Positions 17,253 through 24,820 of a DNA stretch of 39,947 nt are shown in pieces; position 1 is the stretch's first letter; each line of letters begins with the position of its first letter. Source of the DNA: Prolixibacteraceae bacterium (GTDB lineage Bacteria; Bacteroidota; Bacteroidia; Bacteroidales; Prolixibacteraceae); the NCBI GenBank assembly GCA_007116765.1, contig SKHV01000296.1, positions 1 through 39,947 on the forward strand, given 5' to 3'. The notes beneath the pieces were generated by a model. It made no database searches. It had not been told where the DNA came from and was given only the letters and a program-made list of their open reading frames with translations. The translations under genes were made by a program, and so were the position numbers.

Positions 17253-19880
17253 TTATTTTAAACCTGCAATACGTGCTTCCAGGGCTTTAATTTTGTCTTC
17301 GGCATCGGCTTGTTTTTTGCGCTCAACATCAACCACCTGAGCGGGGGCATTGTTTACAAAACGCTCGTTGCTGAGTTTTTTCAATACCGATTTCAAAAAG
17401 CCTTTGGTATATTCAAGCTCTTCGGTGAGTTTTTTCAATTCTTCTTCCACATCGATTTTGTCGCCCAGCGAAATGAAGAAACCCGAAGTTTTTACCCTGA
17501 ACGATGCAGCACCTTTTACATCGGCATCAATTACACTCAGTGCCGACAAGTTACCCATTTTCACCATGACCGGGATAAGCCTGTCATCGAAGCCTTTTGT
17601 GCCGGGGTTAACCTGTATTTCCAGTTCTTCTTTCATGGCCATGTTGGCCTCTTTGCGCACGTTGCGGATTCCTGAAATTACTTCCTTGGCATCTTCAAAG
17701 CTAACAAGCAGTGGTTCGTCAATATTGGCCACAATGGGCATGTCCGAGGTCATAATACTTTCGCCTTCTTTACGTGGCGAAAGTAATTGCCATACTTCTT
17801 CCGAAATGAAAGGCATGAAGGGGTGCAAAATGCGCATTACCTTATCGAAGAGGTCGATTACTTCGTTGTATGTTTTCCCATCGATGGGTTGTTGGTAAGC
17901 GGGTTTTACCACCTCGAGCAACCACGATGAGAATTCGTCGCGAATGGTGGTGTAAATGAGCATGAGTGCATCGGAAATACGGAACTTGCTAAAATGGTCG
18001 TCCATTTCGACAATGGTTTTGTTCAGTTTCGAAGTAAACCATTCTATTGCCAGGCTTGAATGCTCGGGTTGGGGCAGGGTTTGGTCTACTTCCCAGTTTT
18101 TCACTAATCGGAAAGCGTTCCATATTTTTGCGGTGAAATTACGGCCTTGCTCGGGCAGTGCCTCATCGAAGAGCAAATCGCCACCGGCAGGCGAGCAAAA
18201 CAACATGCCCACGCGCACACCGTCGGCGCCATACTTGGCAATCAGGTCGAGCGGGTCGGGCGAATTGCCCAGTTGTTTCGACATTTTTCGGCCTTGTTTG
18301 TCGCGCACCATGCCCGTGAAATACACGTTTTTGAACGGAAAAGTCCCACGAAACTCGTAGCCGGCAATAATCATGCGGGCTACCCAAAAGAAAATAATAT
18401 CGTGCCCGGTAACCAAATCGTTGGTGGGGTAGTAATAATCAACTTCGTTGTTATCGGGGTTGAAACCGTCGAATACCGAAATGGGCCACAGCCAGCTCGA
18501 TGCCCAGGTGTCGAGCACATCTTCTTCCTGATTAAGCCCAGCCATGGTTAAGCCTGAATTTCCGGTTTGTTCCTGCGCCAGTTTAAGCGCTTCTTCGGCC
18601 GTTGCGGCAACCACGTAACTGCCATCTTCGAGGTAGTAAACCGGTATACGGTGCCCCCACCACAACTGGCGCGAAATACACCAGTCCTTCACATTCCCCA
18701 TCCAGTGGCGATAAAGGTTTTTGAATTTCTTGGGGTGGAATTCAACTTCGTCGGTTTCGACAGCATCGAATGCAGGCTTGGCCAGCTCGGTCATTTTCAA
18801 AAACCATTGCGCCGAAATTTTGGGTTCGATGGCCACGCCCGTACGTTCCGAAAAGCCTACTTTGTTGGTGTAGTTTTCAACCTTCACAAGGTTGCCGGCT
18901 TTTTCAAGTTCGGGAACTATTTTTTTGCGAACTTCAAAGCGATCCTCGCCAACGAATAGTTGAGCAGCTTCGCTCAAGGTGCCATCGTCGTTAAAGGTAT
19001 CGATTATTTCGAGCTTGTGGCGCAAACCAATTTCGTAATCGTTTACATCGTGCGCGGGGGTAATTTTGAGGCAGCCGGTTCCAAATTCCATATCCACGTA
19101 ATCGTCCATGATTACTGGCACCGAACGGTTTACCAAAGGCACCTGCACCCTTTTGCCAGCAAGGTGCTTGAAACGCTCGTCGTTAGGATTCACACAAACC
19201 GCGGTATCGCCCAGAATGGTTTCGGGGCGGGTGGTTGCCACAGTAACCCATTCGTCCTCGGCATCCTCAATTTCATAGCGTACGAAATATAGTTTCGATT
19301 GCTCTTCTTTGTGGATTACCTCTTCGTCCGACAGGGCCGTTTTGGCTGCAGGATCCCAGTTTACCATTCGAATGCCACGATAAATCAGGCCTTTGCTGTA
19401 TAAGTCGACAAATACTTTTATTACGGAATTGCTTCGTTCTTCGTCCATGGTAAAACAGGTGCGGTCCCAATCGCACGAAGCTCCAAGTTTTTTCAACTGT
19501 TCAAGAATTATGCCCCCGTGTTTTTCTTTCCACTCCCAGGCATGTTCCAGAAAGCTCTCGCGGGTGAGGCTGCTTTTTTTGATGCCTTCGTTTTCGAGTT
19601 TTGCCACTACTTTTGCCTCGGTCGCAATGGAAGCATGGTCGGTTCCGGGAACCCAGCAGGCATTTTTGCCCTGCATGCGCGCACGACGCACCAGTATGTC
19701 TTGGATGGTATTGTTGAGCATGTGCCCCATGTGCAACACACCGGTAACGTTTGGCGGCGGTATTACTATGGTGTAAGGCTCACGCTCATCGGGGGTTGAA
19801 TGGAAAAACTTGTTGTCCATCCAGTATTTGTACCATTTGTCTTCAACCAATGCAGGTTCGTATTTTCCGGAAATTTCCAT
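17253..19880 (-). CDS. valS: Valyl-tRNA synthetase
   Basis: 875-aa class I aminoacyl-tRNA synthetase that charges tRNA-Val and edits mis-charged threonine. The HIGH-type motif is PPNVTGVLHMGHML near residue 40-53, and the KMSKS motif is GRKMSKQLGNSPDP. The CP1 editing domain is present (ATTRPETILGDTAVCVNP and GTGCLKITPAHDVNDYEIG), as are the tRNA-binding helical domain and a C-terminal coiled-coil (EEELKKLTEELEYTKGFLK to the end). Length and order are complete. The gene is monocistronic as far as seen and divergent from the AEC permease. Confidence 0.99.
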   Translation of the reverse strand: MEISGKYEPALVEDKWYKYWMDNKFFHSTPDEREPYTIVIPPPNVTGVLHMGHMLNNTIQDILVRRARMQGKNACWVPGTDHASIATEAKVVAKLENEGIKKSSLTRESFLEHAWEWKEKHGGIILEQLKKLGASCDWDRTCFTMDEERSNSVIKVFVDLYSKGLIYRGIRMVNWDPAAKTALSDEEVIHKEEQSKLYFVRYEIEDAEDEWVTVATTRPETILGDTAVCVNPNDERFKHLAGKRVQVPLVNRSVPVIMDDYVDMEFGTGCLKITPAHDVNDYEIGLRHKLEIIDTFNDDGTLSEAAQLFVGEDRFEVRKKIVPELEKAGNLVKVENYTNKVGFSERTGVAIEPKISAQWFLKMTELAKPAFDAVETDEVEFHPKKFKNLYRHWMGNVKDWCISRQLWWGHRIPVYYLEDGSYVVAATAEEALKLAQEQTGNSGLTMAGLNQEEDVLDTWASSWLWPISVFDGFNPDNNEVDYYYPTNDLVTGHDIIFFWVARMIIAGYEFRGTFPFKNVYFTGMVRDKQGRKMSKQLGNSPDPLDLIAKYGADGVRVGMLFCSPAGGDLLFDEALPEQGRNFTAKIWNAFRLVKNWEVDQTLPQPEHSSLAIEWFTSKLNKTIVEMDDHFSKFRISDALMLIYTTIRDEFSSWLLEVVKPAYQQPIDGKTYNEVIDLFDKVMRILHPFMPFISEEVWQLLSPRKEGESIMTSDMPIVANIDEPLLVSFEDAKEVISGIRNVRKEANMAMKEELEIQVNPGTKGFDDRLIPVMVKMGNLSALSVIDADVKGAASFRVKTSGFFISLGDKIDVEEELKKLTEELEYTKGFLKSVLKKLSNERFVNNAPAQVVDVERKKQADAEDKIKALEARIAGLK

Positions 19881-19922
19881 AAGAATATGATATTTTGAAT
19901 ATTCGGTTTAAAATCAAAGGTG

Positions 19923-19930
19923 CAAAAATA
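19923..19930 (-). promoter_or_regulatory. Bacteroidota -7 element for valS
   Basis: On the minus strand this reads TATTTTTG (TAnnTTTG), 43 bp before the valS ATG. No good -33 TTTG was found at the expected spacing. Confidence 0.45.
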
Positions 19931-20022
19931 TAAAAAATGTGCAGTACTTGGTTGGAATTAGGGGAAGTTGTTGGAATTGAATTAAAATAGGGATTGCTAA
20001 ATTATTCCCAAAGTCCTATAAA

Positions 20023-20182
20023 AATGGGGCTGTCTAAAAAGTCATTAATTAGGCCACAAATACACAAAAACACCAAGGCAACACGAAGCATTAAGTACTC
20101 GCAATCTAGGTTTTATGAAATCTTTGTGCCCTTGAGCCTTTGTGGCAAATTTAGTTTTCATGACTTTTTAGACAGCCCCATT
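20023..20182. repeat. 160-bp MITE-like element with 23-bp perfect terminal inverted repeats
   Basis: The left end (20023-20045) and right end (20160-20182) are exact 23-bp reverse complements built around GGGGCTGTCTAAAAAGTCAT. Inside lies a second, independent imperfect palindrome: GCCACAAA (20053-20060) against TTTGTGGC (20139-20146), with related CACAAAAACAC / TTTGTGCCC arms. No protein is encoded. The element lies between the divergent valS and AEC genes, so termination is not its obvious job. It shares terminal sequence with the element at 24999-25132. Confidence 0.85.
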
Positions 20183-20281
20183 CACCTAAAGTTATAATTT
20201 TGAGTGAATACATTAATCAGTAAATTGAAAAGCAGTTTTTACAGCTAAAAAAACACCCCGTTACTTGCCTGAAAATTCTAT

Positions 20282-20312
20282 TTTGCCAATTCAATTTTGA
20301 AATCTACATTTG
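20282..20312 (+). promoter_or_regulatory. Complete Bacteroidota promoter for the AEC permease
   Basis: TTTG (20282-20285), 19-nt spacer, TACATTTG (20305-20312). This is an exact match to the Bacteroidota primary-sigma pattern TTTG-N19-TAnnTTTG, and the ATG follows 17 bp later, predicting a very short leader. Confidence 0.8.
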
Positions 20313-20329
20313 TACACTAATTCACACTT

Positions 20330-21286
20330 ATGCTTGAAACTTTCATTTCTTCGTTTTTGGTAATGCTCGATGCCGTGGGGCGAATATTCCTCATTATTGT
20401 GGTTTCGGGCTTTTTGGTGCGCAAAAATGTAATAAAGCAAGAGCATATTAAAGCAATGGCAAACGTTACGGTGAACATTTTACTGCCCAGCCTGCTGTTT
20501 TCAAGCTTTGTAACCAATTTCGACCCTAAAGAAATCCCCGACTGGTGGTTGTTGCCTCTTTCGTGCATTGCAATGATTGGGCTTGGGCTTGGACTTTCTT
20601 ACTTGTTTTTCCCGAAATCGTTTCGCCACAAACAAAACCTGTTCCCCTTGGCCAGTATGCAAAATGCCATATATCTGGTACTGCCCATTGGCCGTTTCAT
20701 TTACCCCGACCAATTCAACGATTTTTTGGTTTACAGTTTTCTGTTCATCATAGGTTTTACCCCAACAGCATGGAGCATTGGCAAGGTGTTAATTACCGGA
20801 AGGAGTTTTTCCGATGTTAAAATCAGGGAATTTATAACCCCTCCGTTTGTGGCATCAATTGGTACTGTGCTGCTTGTGTTAAGCGGGCTGCACCGTTTTG
20901 TGCCTGCCTTGGTGCTCGACTCCGTTTCGTTGGTTGGAGAAGCAACCATTCCGGTTTCAAATATTGTGCTGGGAGCAACATTGGGAAGTATTTCACTGAA
21001 GGTTTGGCCTTCGTTTTTCGACACATTGAGGATTACATCCATCAAATTTATATTCCTTCCGCTGGCCACAATATTAGTACTTCACCTCATAGGTTTGAGG
21101 GATAGTAATCCGCTTTTGGCCAGTTTAATGGTGATACAATCGGCCGCGGCTCCTGCTACGGCATTAATTGTGCAGGTACGTTCATACGGTGGCGACAAAC
21201 AAACCATCGGGAGCTTGATGCTTATCAGCTATGCCGTTTGCTTAATTGCCATCCCGTTTTGGGTAGCGGTATGGAGCGTTATTTAA
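20330..21286 (+). CDS. AEC family (auxin efflux carrier-like) permease
   Basis: 318-aa inner-membrane transporter of the AEC superfamily, which in bacteria exports or imports organic acids such as malate. Roughly ten hydrophobic segments are seen, starting with FLVMLDAVGRIFLIIVVSGF. Family features are the early NVTVNILLPSLLFSSF segment, LVLPIGRFIYPDQ, and the C-terminal MVIQSAAAPATALIVQVRSYG crossover with Pro and Ala. (The last is given by parts: IQSAAAPATALIV.) The stop TAA at 21284-21286 overlaps the former stop of a C_GCAxxG_C_C gene fragment on the other strand. Substrate not deducible. Confidence 0.88.
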   Translation: MLETFISSFLVMLDAVGRIFLIIVVSGFLVRKNVIKQEHIKAMANVTVNILLPSLLFSSFVTNFDPKEIPDWWLLPLSCIAMIGLGLGLSYLFFPKSFRHKQNLFPLASMQNAIYLVLPIGRFIYPDQFNDFLVYSFLFIIGFTPTAWSIGKVLITGRSFSDVKIREFITPPFVASIGTVLLVLSGLHRFVPALVLDSVSLVGEATIPVSNIVLGATLGSISLKVWPSFFDTLRITSIKFIFLPLATILVLHLIGLRDSNPLLASLMVIQSAAAPATALIVQVRSYGGDKQTIGSLMLISYAVCLIAIPFWVAVWSVI

Positions 21287-21350
21287 CCGGCAACATGTCG
21301 TAAACCAGGCCGGTTACATCGGCCACAACTTTTCGTCACATTATTCGTGG
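21282..21350 (-). pseudogene. Relic 3' end of a C_GCAxxG_C_C gene
   Basis: Bases 21282-21334 are identical over 53 bp to 22068-22120, the 3' part of the intact C_GCAxxG_C_C gene. They read KVVADVTGLVYDMLPVK followed directly by TAA, which looks like the original stop. Upstream of the identical part the match continues only weakly for about 15 bp, and the codon aligned with Cys129 of the intact gene is TGA here. The fragment is separated from its gene by the toxin-antitoxin cassette. Confidence 0.85.
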
Positions 21351-21437
21351 TTTTTAATGCAGTTAATTGCTTAACTTCATAAAATATTGAATTCGATAAA
21401 TTTTGATTTTTGAAGTTATTTGAATAGTTTTAAGTTG

Positions 21438-21445
21438 TAAATTTG
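21438..21445 (+). promoter_or_regulatory. -7 element for the toxin-antitoxin operon
   Basis: TAAATTTG matches TAnnTTTG, 20 bp before the antitoxin ATG. TTTG sequences at 21409-21412 and 21419-21422 have non-standard spacing for a -33 element. Confidence 0.5.
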
Positions 21446-21464
21446 CAAAAATGAACATGAAAAG

Positions 21465-21698
21465 ATGAATATCCAAGTTGAAAAGGCAATAATAATTGAG
21501 CAATTTAAAAAGGTAAACGACATCAATCTGATACATGCCATTAAAAGCATGTTAGACTATGCTTCTGAAAAAGAAGCAAGTGATTATAGTATTCCTGAAG
21601 AACATCAACAATTGGTTATGCAACGTTTTGACAAGGTTCAGCAAAACCCCGAAAGGCTTCTGGATTGGGAAGAAGCAAAAAAAACGCTTATGCCCTGA
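21465..21698 (+). CDS. Type II antitoxin
   Basis: 77-aa small acidic protein (MNIQVEKAIIIEQFKKVND...) with the look of antitoxins paired with RelE/ParE toxins: an N-terminal helical part (EKAIIIEQFKKVNDINLIHA) and a C-terminal EEHQQLVMQRFDKVQQNPERL-type helix (by parts: HQQLVMQRFD, NPERLLDWEEAK) that would wrap the toxin. Its stop TGA overlaps the toxin start (TGATG), so the two are translationally coupled. It would repress its own operon in complex with the toxin, by analogy with the family; no operator dyad is obvious. Confidence 0.82.
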   Translation: MNIQVEKAIIIEQFKKVNDINLIHAIKSMLDYASEKEASDYSIPEEHQQLVMQRFDKVQQNPERLLDWEEAKKTLMP

Positions 21699-22006
21699 TG
21701 AGATACAATGTTAAGATTGAACCTCAGGCTCTGTCCGATATACAGGAAATAACAAACTGGTATAATAAACAAAAGGCCGGACTAGGAAAGCGTTTCCAAA
21801 CAACAGCCATTAAGCAAATTAGCAGTCTTAGTGAAAATCCGCACATTTATGCCGAACGATATAAAAAAATACGTTGTTTCTTGATTAAGAAATTTCCGTA
21901 CATGACACATTTTTATATAAATGAAGAATCAAGAACCATTGAAATACTAGCTGTAATCAGTACCAGTCGCAGCCCCAAAATATGGACTGACAAAACAGAT
22001 AAGTAA
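21698..22006 (+). CDS. RelE/ParE family toxin
   Basis: 102-aa protein starting at 21698 (MRYNVKIEPQALSDIQEITN), where ATG overlaps the antitoxin stop. The in-frame ATG at 21665 lies inside the antitoxin and is rejected. The ParE/RelE fold pattern is visible: a first beta-strand, then a helical hairpin (LSDIQEITNWYNKQKAGLGKRF by parts: SDIQEITNWY, GLGKRF), NPHIYAERYKKIRCFLIKKF, and the strand IEILAVISTSRSPKIW, with the conserved R/K residues. ParE members target gyrase and RelE members cleave ribosome-bound mRNA; the sequence alone does not decide, though the W/Y-rich helix and the Y-x-x-I-R strand favour the ParE-like branch. Confidence 0.88.
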   Translation: MRYNVKIEPQALSDIQEITNWYNKQKAGLGKRFQTTAIKQISSLSENPHIYAERYKKIRCFLIKKFPYMTHFYINEESRTIEILAVISTSRSPKIWTDKTDK

Positions 22007-22031
22007 ATTATTAAAAAGATCCTTCTGAATT

Positions 22032-22508
22032 CTATACGTTTCTCACATTCTGTTCTATATATGTATTTTTAACCGGCAACATGTCGTAAACCAGGCCGGT
22101 TACATCGGCCACAACTTTTCTGCAAATTATTTTATGGTGTTTGCGGTCGGCAACATCGGCCTCGGTAGCATGCTTCTTCAATAATTCTGAACACTTGCTT
22201 GTGCCGTGTATTTTTACTACTTTTTTGTTTAGCTCACGCACCTTACGGTAGGCGTTCAATTTGGTTTCCATGTCGTTGGGTATTTCGTTTCCAAATTCCA
22301 AGCCCAGCACCATAAAGCCACCGGTAACAGCTCCACAGGTTTCGCGAAGGCGTCCCATTCCACCGCCAAAAGTTGAAGAAATTAATTTAGCTGTTTTCTC
22401 ATCGAGGCCGTAATGTTGCGAGAATGCAAGCAACACAGACTGCGAACATGCAAATCCACTGTCGAATAGCGTTGTGGCTGTTTCAACGGTTTTATCTTTA
22501 GTGTTCAT
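22032..22508 (-). CDS. C_GCAxxG_C_C family protein with replaced C-terminus
   Basis: 158-aa protein of the C_GCAxxG_C_C family, possibly redox-active, function uncertain. The start at 22508 (MNTKDKTVETATTLFDSGFA) begins at the usual family N-terminus; an upstream in-frame ATG at 22616 adds a 36-residue non-family prefix. The family Cys residues are C21 (ACSQSVL), C58 in ETCGAVTGG (the GCAxxG-like motif), C106 (KCSELL) and C129 (IICRK). The last 11 residues after MLPVK (NTYIEQNVRNV) are not part of the ancestral gene; a second copy of this 3' end at 21282-21334 ends with TAA straight after MLPVK. The toxin-antitoxin cassette lies immediately downstream, convergent, with 25 bp between the stops. 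Confidence 0.88.
   Translation of the reverse strand: MNTKDKTVETATTLFDSGFACSQSVLLAFSQHYGLDEKTAKLISSTFGGGMGRLRETCGAVTGGFMVLGLEFGNEIPNDMETKLNAYRKVRELNKKVVKIHGTSKCSELLKKHATEADVADRKHHKIICRKVVADVTGLVYDMLPVKNTYIEQNVRNV
22068..22120. repeat. Second copy of the 53-bp direct repeat
   Basis: Identical to 21282-21334 in the same orientation. The two copies bracket 733 bp (21335-22067) that hold the toxin-antitoxin operon, and they look like the boundaries of an inserted segment. Confidence 0.9.
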
Positions 22509-22533
22509 AAATGGTTTTGTTAACAATGAATTA

Positions 22534-22541
22534 CAAAGATA
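22534..22541 (-). promoter_or_regulatory. -7 element for the C_GCAxxG_C_C gene
   Basis: On the minus strand this reads TATCTTTG (TAnnTTTG), 26 bp before the ATG at 22508. No matched -33 TTTG was seen. Confidence 0.5.
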
Positions 22542-22582
22542 GGAATAGACATTCTTTTTGAACAGATTTAGTCTGAAAAAGC

Positions 22583-22590
22583 TATTTTTG
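22583..22590 (+). promoter_or_regulatory. -7 element for the MFS transporter gene
   Basis: TATTTTTG, with TTTG at 22557-22560 (22-nt spacer), 85 bp before the MFS start. It overlaps the divergent control region of the C_GCAxxG_C_C gene. Confidence 0.5.
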
Positions 22591-22674
22591 CATCGACTTT
22601 TATTTTGGAGGGGCATAATTTAGTTCCTGATTGCTATTTAGACATTTTTTTGGCAAAATTGAAAATCGGATTAA

Positions 22675-23826
22675 ATGAAGCGAATAGTTGTTGCACTGCC
22701 GGTAATGGTAATGGTTTTTTTAGGAGGAATTTATGCCTGGAGTTTATTTGTTCCGGCCCTTAAAGAGATATATGGCTTCTCTGCGTCCCAAACACAACTT
22801 ATTTTCGGCACAGTAATTACTACCTACACAACTTCGATGCTTTGGGCCGATAAGCTGATTAACAAAATTGGCTTCAAGGGAATGATTTTTTCTGCGTCTC
22901 TTTTATTTTTTGCAGGATATTTCCTGGCTTCTGTTTCAGGTGGTTCTTTTCTTATCCTATTAATAGGAATTGGAATTTTTAGTGGTATTGCTACCGGTTT
23001 TGGCTATATGTCGTCAATATCGGTACCTGTAAATTGGTTCCCGGAGAAAAAAGGGTTAATTACTGGATTTGTTTCTGGTGGTTTTGCAGGTGGTTCCATA
23101 CTTCTCACATTTATTGCAGGCAGTTTATTGAATAAAGGTTACGATGTGCTAATTGTCTTTCGATATATAGCTTTCATTTATGGCTTTAGCATGCTTCTAA
23201 TTGCTGTTCTACTCCCCAAAAGTTATAAATCAAAATCCTTAACTCCGCTTGCGGTTAAACTTCCAAAGCGTGTGATTTTGCGCATGTTTCTGGCAATATT
23301 TTTTGGCACTTTTGCCGGCTTGCTTGTAATTGGGAACCTCAAACTTATTGGTTACGATTATTATACCGATATGCAACTTTCTTTAGCCATAATGCTTTTT
23401 GCAGCAGCCAATATTTCGGGGCGTATTTTCTGGGGCTGGATGAGCGATAAGTTCCCAATAATACTTCTATTATCCATTGCACTTAGCATGCAAGGACTGG
23501 CTACTTTCCTGATAGGGAATTTTCAGTTTCACTTGTTAGTTTTCTATCTTTTGGTTTTGCTCATTGGTGCCGGCTTTGGAGCTAACTTTGTTGTTTTTAT
23601 TCATGAAACCGCAAGGCTTTTTGGCACAAAATTAATCGCAAAAATATACCCGCTGATTTTTTTAGGCTATGGTATAGCCGGAATTTTTGGACCTTTAACA
23701 GGAGGAGTTTTATTCGATATATTTGGTAATTTTAAAATGGCTTCATTCATTTCGCTAATTGTGAGCATTACGGGGATTTTGATTTTTGGCACAAAACGCC
23801 CAATGAAGCAAACTCAATTAGCTTAG
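22675..23826 (+). CDS. OFA-like MFS transporter
   Basis: 383-aa major facilitator, about 12 membrane segments, resembling the oxalate/formate antiporter (OFA) family. The diagnostic parts are the N-terminal GGIYAWSLFVPALKEIYGFS segment, GIGIFSGIATGFGYMSSISV with WFPEKKGLITG after it, and the second-half ISGRIFWGWMSDK loop. A small monocarboxylate or dicarboxylate is the likely substrate class, but many OFA-like proteins are uncharacterised. The next gene (tsaC) begins 25 bp after the stop with a GTG, suggesting co-transcription. Confidence 0.88.
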   Translation: MKRIVVALPVMVMVFLGGIYAWSLFVPALKEIYGFSASQTQLIFGTVITTYTTSMLWADKLINKIGFKGMIFSASLLFFAGYFLASVSGGSFLILLIGIGIFSGIATGFGYMSSISVPVNWFPEKKGLITGFVSGGFAGGSILLTFIAGSLLNKGYDVLIVFRYIAFIYGFSMLLIAVLLPKSYKSKSLTPLAVKLPKRVILRMFLAIFFGTFAGLLVIGNLKLIGYDYYTDMQLSLAIMLFAAANISGRIFWGWMSDKFPIILLLSIALSMQGLATFLIGNFQFHLLVFYLLVLLIGAGFGANFVVFIHETARLFGTKLIAKIYPLIFLGYGIAGIFGPLTGGVLFDIFGNFKMASFISLIVSITGILIFGTKRPMKQTQLA

Positions 23827-23851
23827 TGCCTAATTTAATTCTATACAAATA

Positions 23852-24820
23852 GTGAAAGTTGGTACCGACATAAAATATGCAGCATCCCTTATAAAAAAAG
23901 GGAAAATAGTTGCCATGCCCACCGAAACGGTTTATGGCCTGGCGGCAAATGCACTAAATGCTATGGCTGTGGCACGAATATTTGAGATGAAGGAAAGACC
24001 AACCTTCGACCCGCTTATTGTTCACATTTCATCAATTGAACAGTTGGAAACCTTGTTTAGAAAGCCAATCAGTCCTTATGTTTACACCTTGGCCGAAGCG
24101 TTTTGGCCGGGACCTTTGACCATTGTAAGCACCAAAACACCCGAGGTTCCCGACCTGGTAACATCGGGACTTTCAACGGTGGGTGTTCGTATGCCATCGC
24201 ATCCGGTTGCGCATCAGCTCATTAAACAATCGGAAGTTCCTCTTGCGGCTCCCAGCGCCAATAAATTTGGCCGCATAAGCCCTACCATGGTTTCACATGT
24301 ACTAAAACAGAATTTCAAGGCCGAATATATTCTTGATGGTGGCATTTCGGACTATGGCATTGAATCAACCGTGGTTTCGGTGCAAGAAAACGGGATAAAA
24401 ATACTGCGGCAGGGTGCCATTACCGAAGACGATTTGGTGAAGTATGTTGAAGTTTTATCGTCGACCGATGAAAACGAAGAAGTAGAAAAACATGCGCCCG
24501 GCATGTTGAAAAGCCATTATTCTCCGCACAAACCCCTGTATATCTACAATAATGAAAATTACAATTCTTTTTTGCCTGGAACGGGATTCATTATTAAAGA
24601 AAACAAAGACATAGGCTTACCCCCCGGAATTAAAACAATTGCTTTGTCGGAGAATGGTAATATGGCCGAAATGGCTGTGAAACTATTTAGCGCCATGCAT
24701 ACCATGGAAGACGATGAAAATATAAAGCAAATATATATTGAAGCGGTTCCCGAAGAAGGTATTGGCAAAGCAATAATGGACAGGGTGAAAAAGGCGGCTT
24801 ATAATTACATGAAATCCTGA
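23852..24820 (+). CDS. tsaC: L-threonylcarbamoyladenylate synthase (Sua5/YrdC/YciO type)
   Basis: 322-aa enzyme that makes threonylcarbamoyl-AMP from Thr, bicarbonate and ATP for the t6A modification of ANN-decoding tRNAs. The start is GTG at 23852: the preceding in-frame stop is at 23831-23833 and no ATG lies between, while the first in-frame ATG (23915) would delete the conserved N-terminal strand. The YrdC domain (about 1-190) shows MPTETVYGLAANA, KERPTFDPLIVHI, SAFWPGPLTI-like AEAFWPGPLTIV, and PLAAPSANKFGRISPT. The second half is the Sua5 C-terminal domain (EKHAPGMLKSHYSPHKPLYI). This is the long Sua5 form rather than the short TsaC form. Confidence 0.95.
   Translation: MKVGTDIKYAASLIKKGKIVAMPTETVYGLAANALNAMAVARIFEMKERPTFDPLIVHISSIEQLETLFRKPISPYVYTLAEAFWPGPLTIVSTKTPEVPDLVTSGLSTVGVRMPSHPVAHQLIKQSEVPLAAPSANKFGRISPTMVSHVLKQNFKAEYILDGGISDYGIESTVVSVQENGIKILRQGAITEDDLVKYVEVLSSTDENEEVEKHAPGMLKSHYSPHKPLYIYNNENYNSFLPGTGFIIKENKDIGLPPGIKTIALSENGNMAEMAVKLFSAMHTMEDDENIKQIYIEAVPEEGIGKAIMDRVKKAAYNYMKS

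Noticed and set aside
19994..20197. 67-codon plus-strand frame
   Set aside because: It is created by the 160-bp inverted-repeat element itself.
22509..22616. Upstream start for the C_GCAxxG_C_C gene
   Set aside because: It adds a 36-residue prefix without family match and passes through the likely promoter region (22534-22541).
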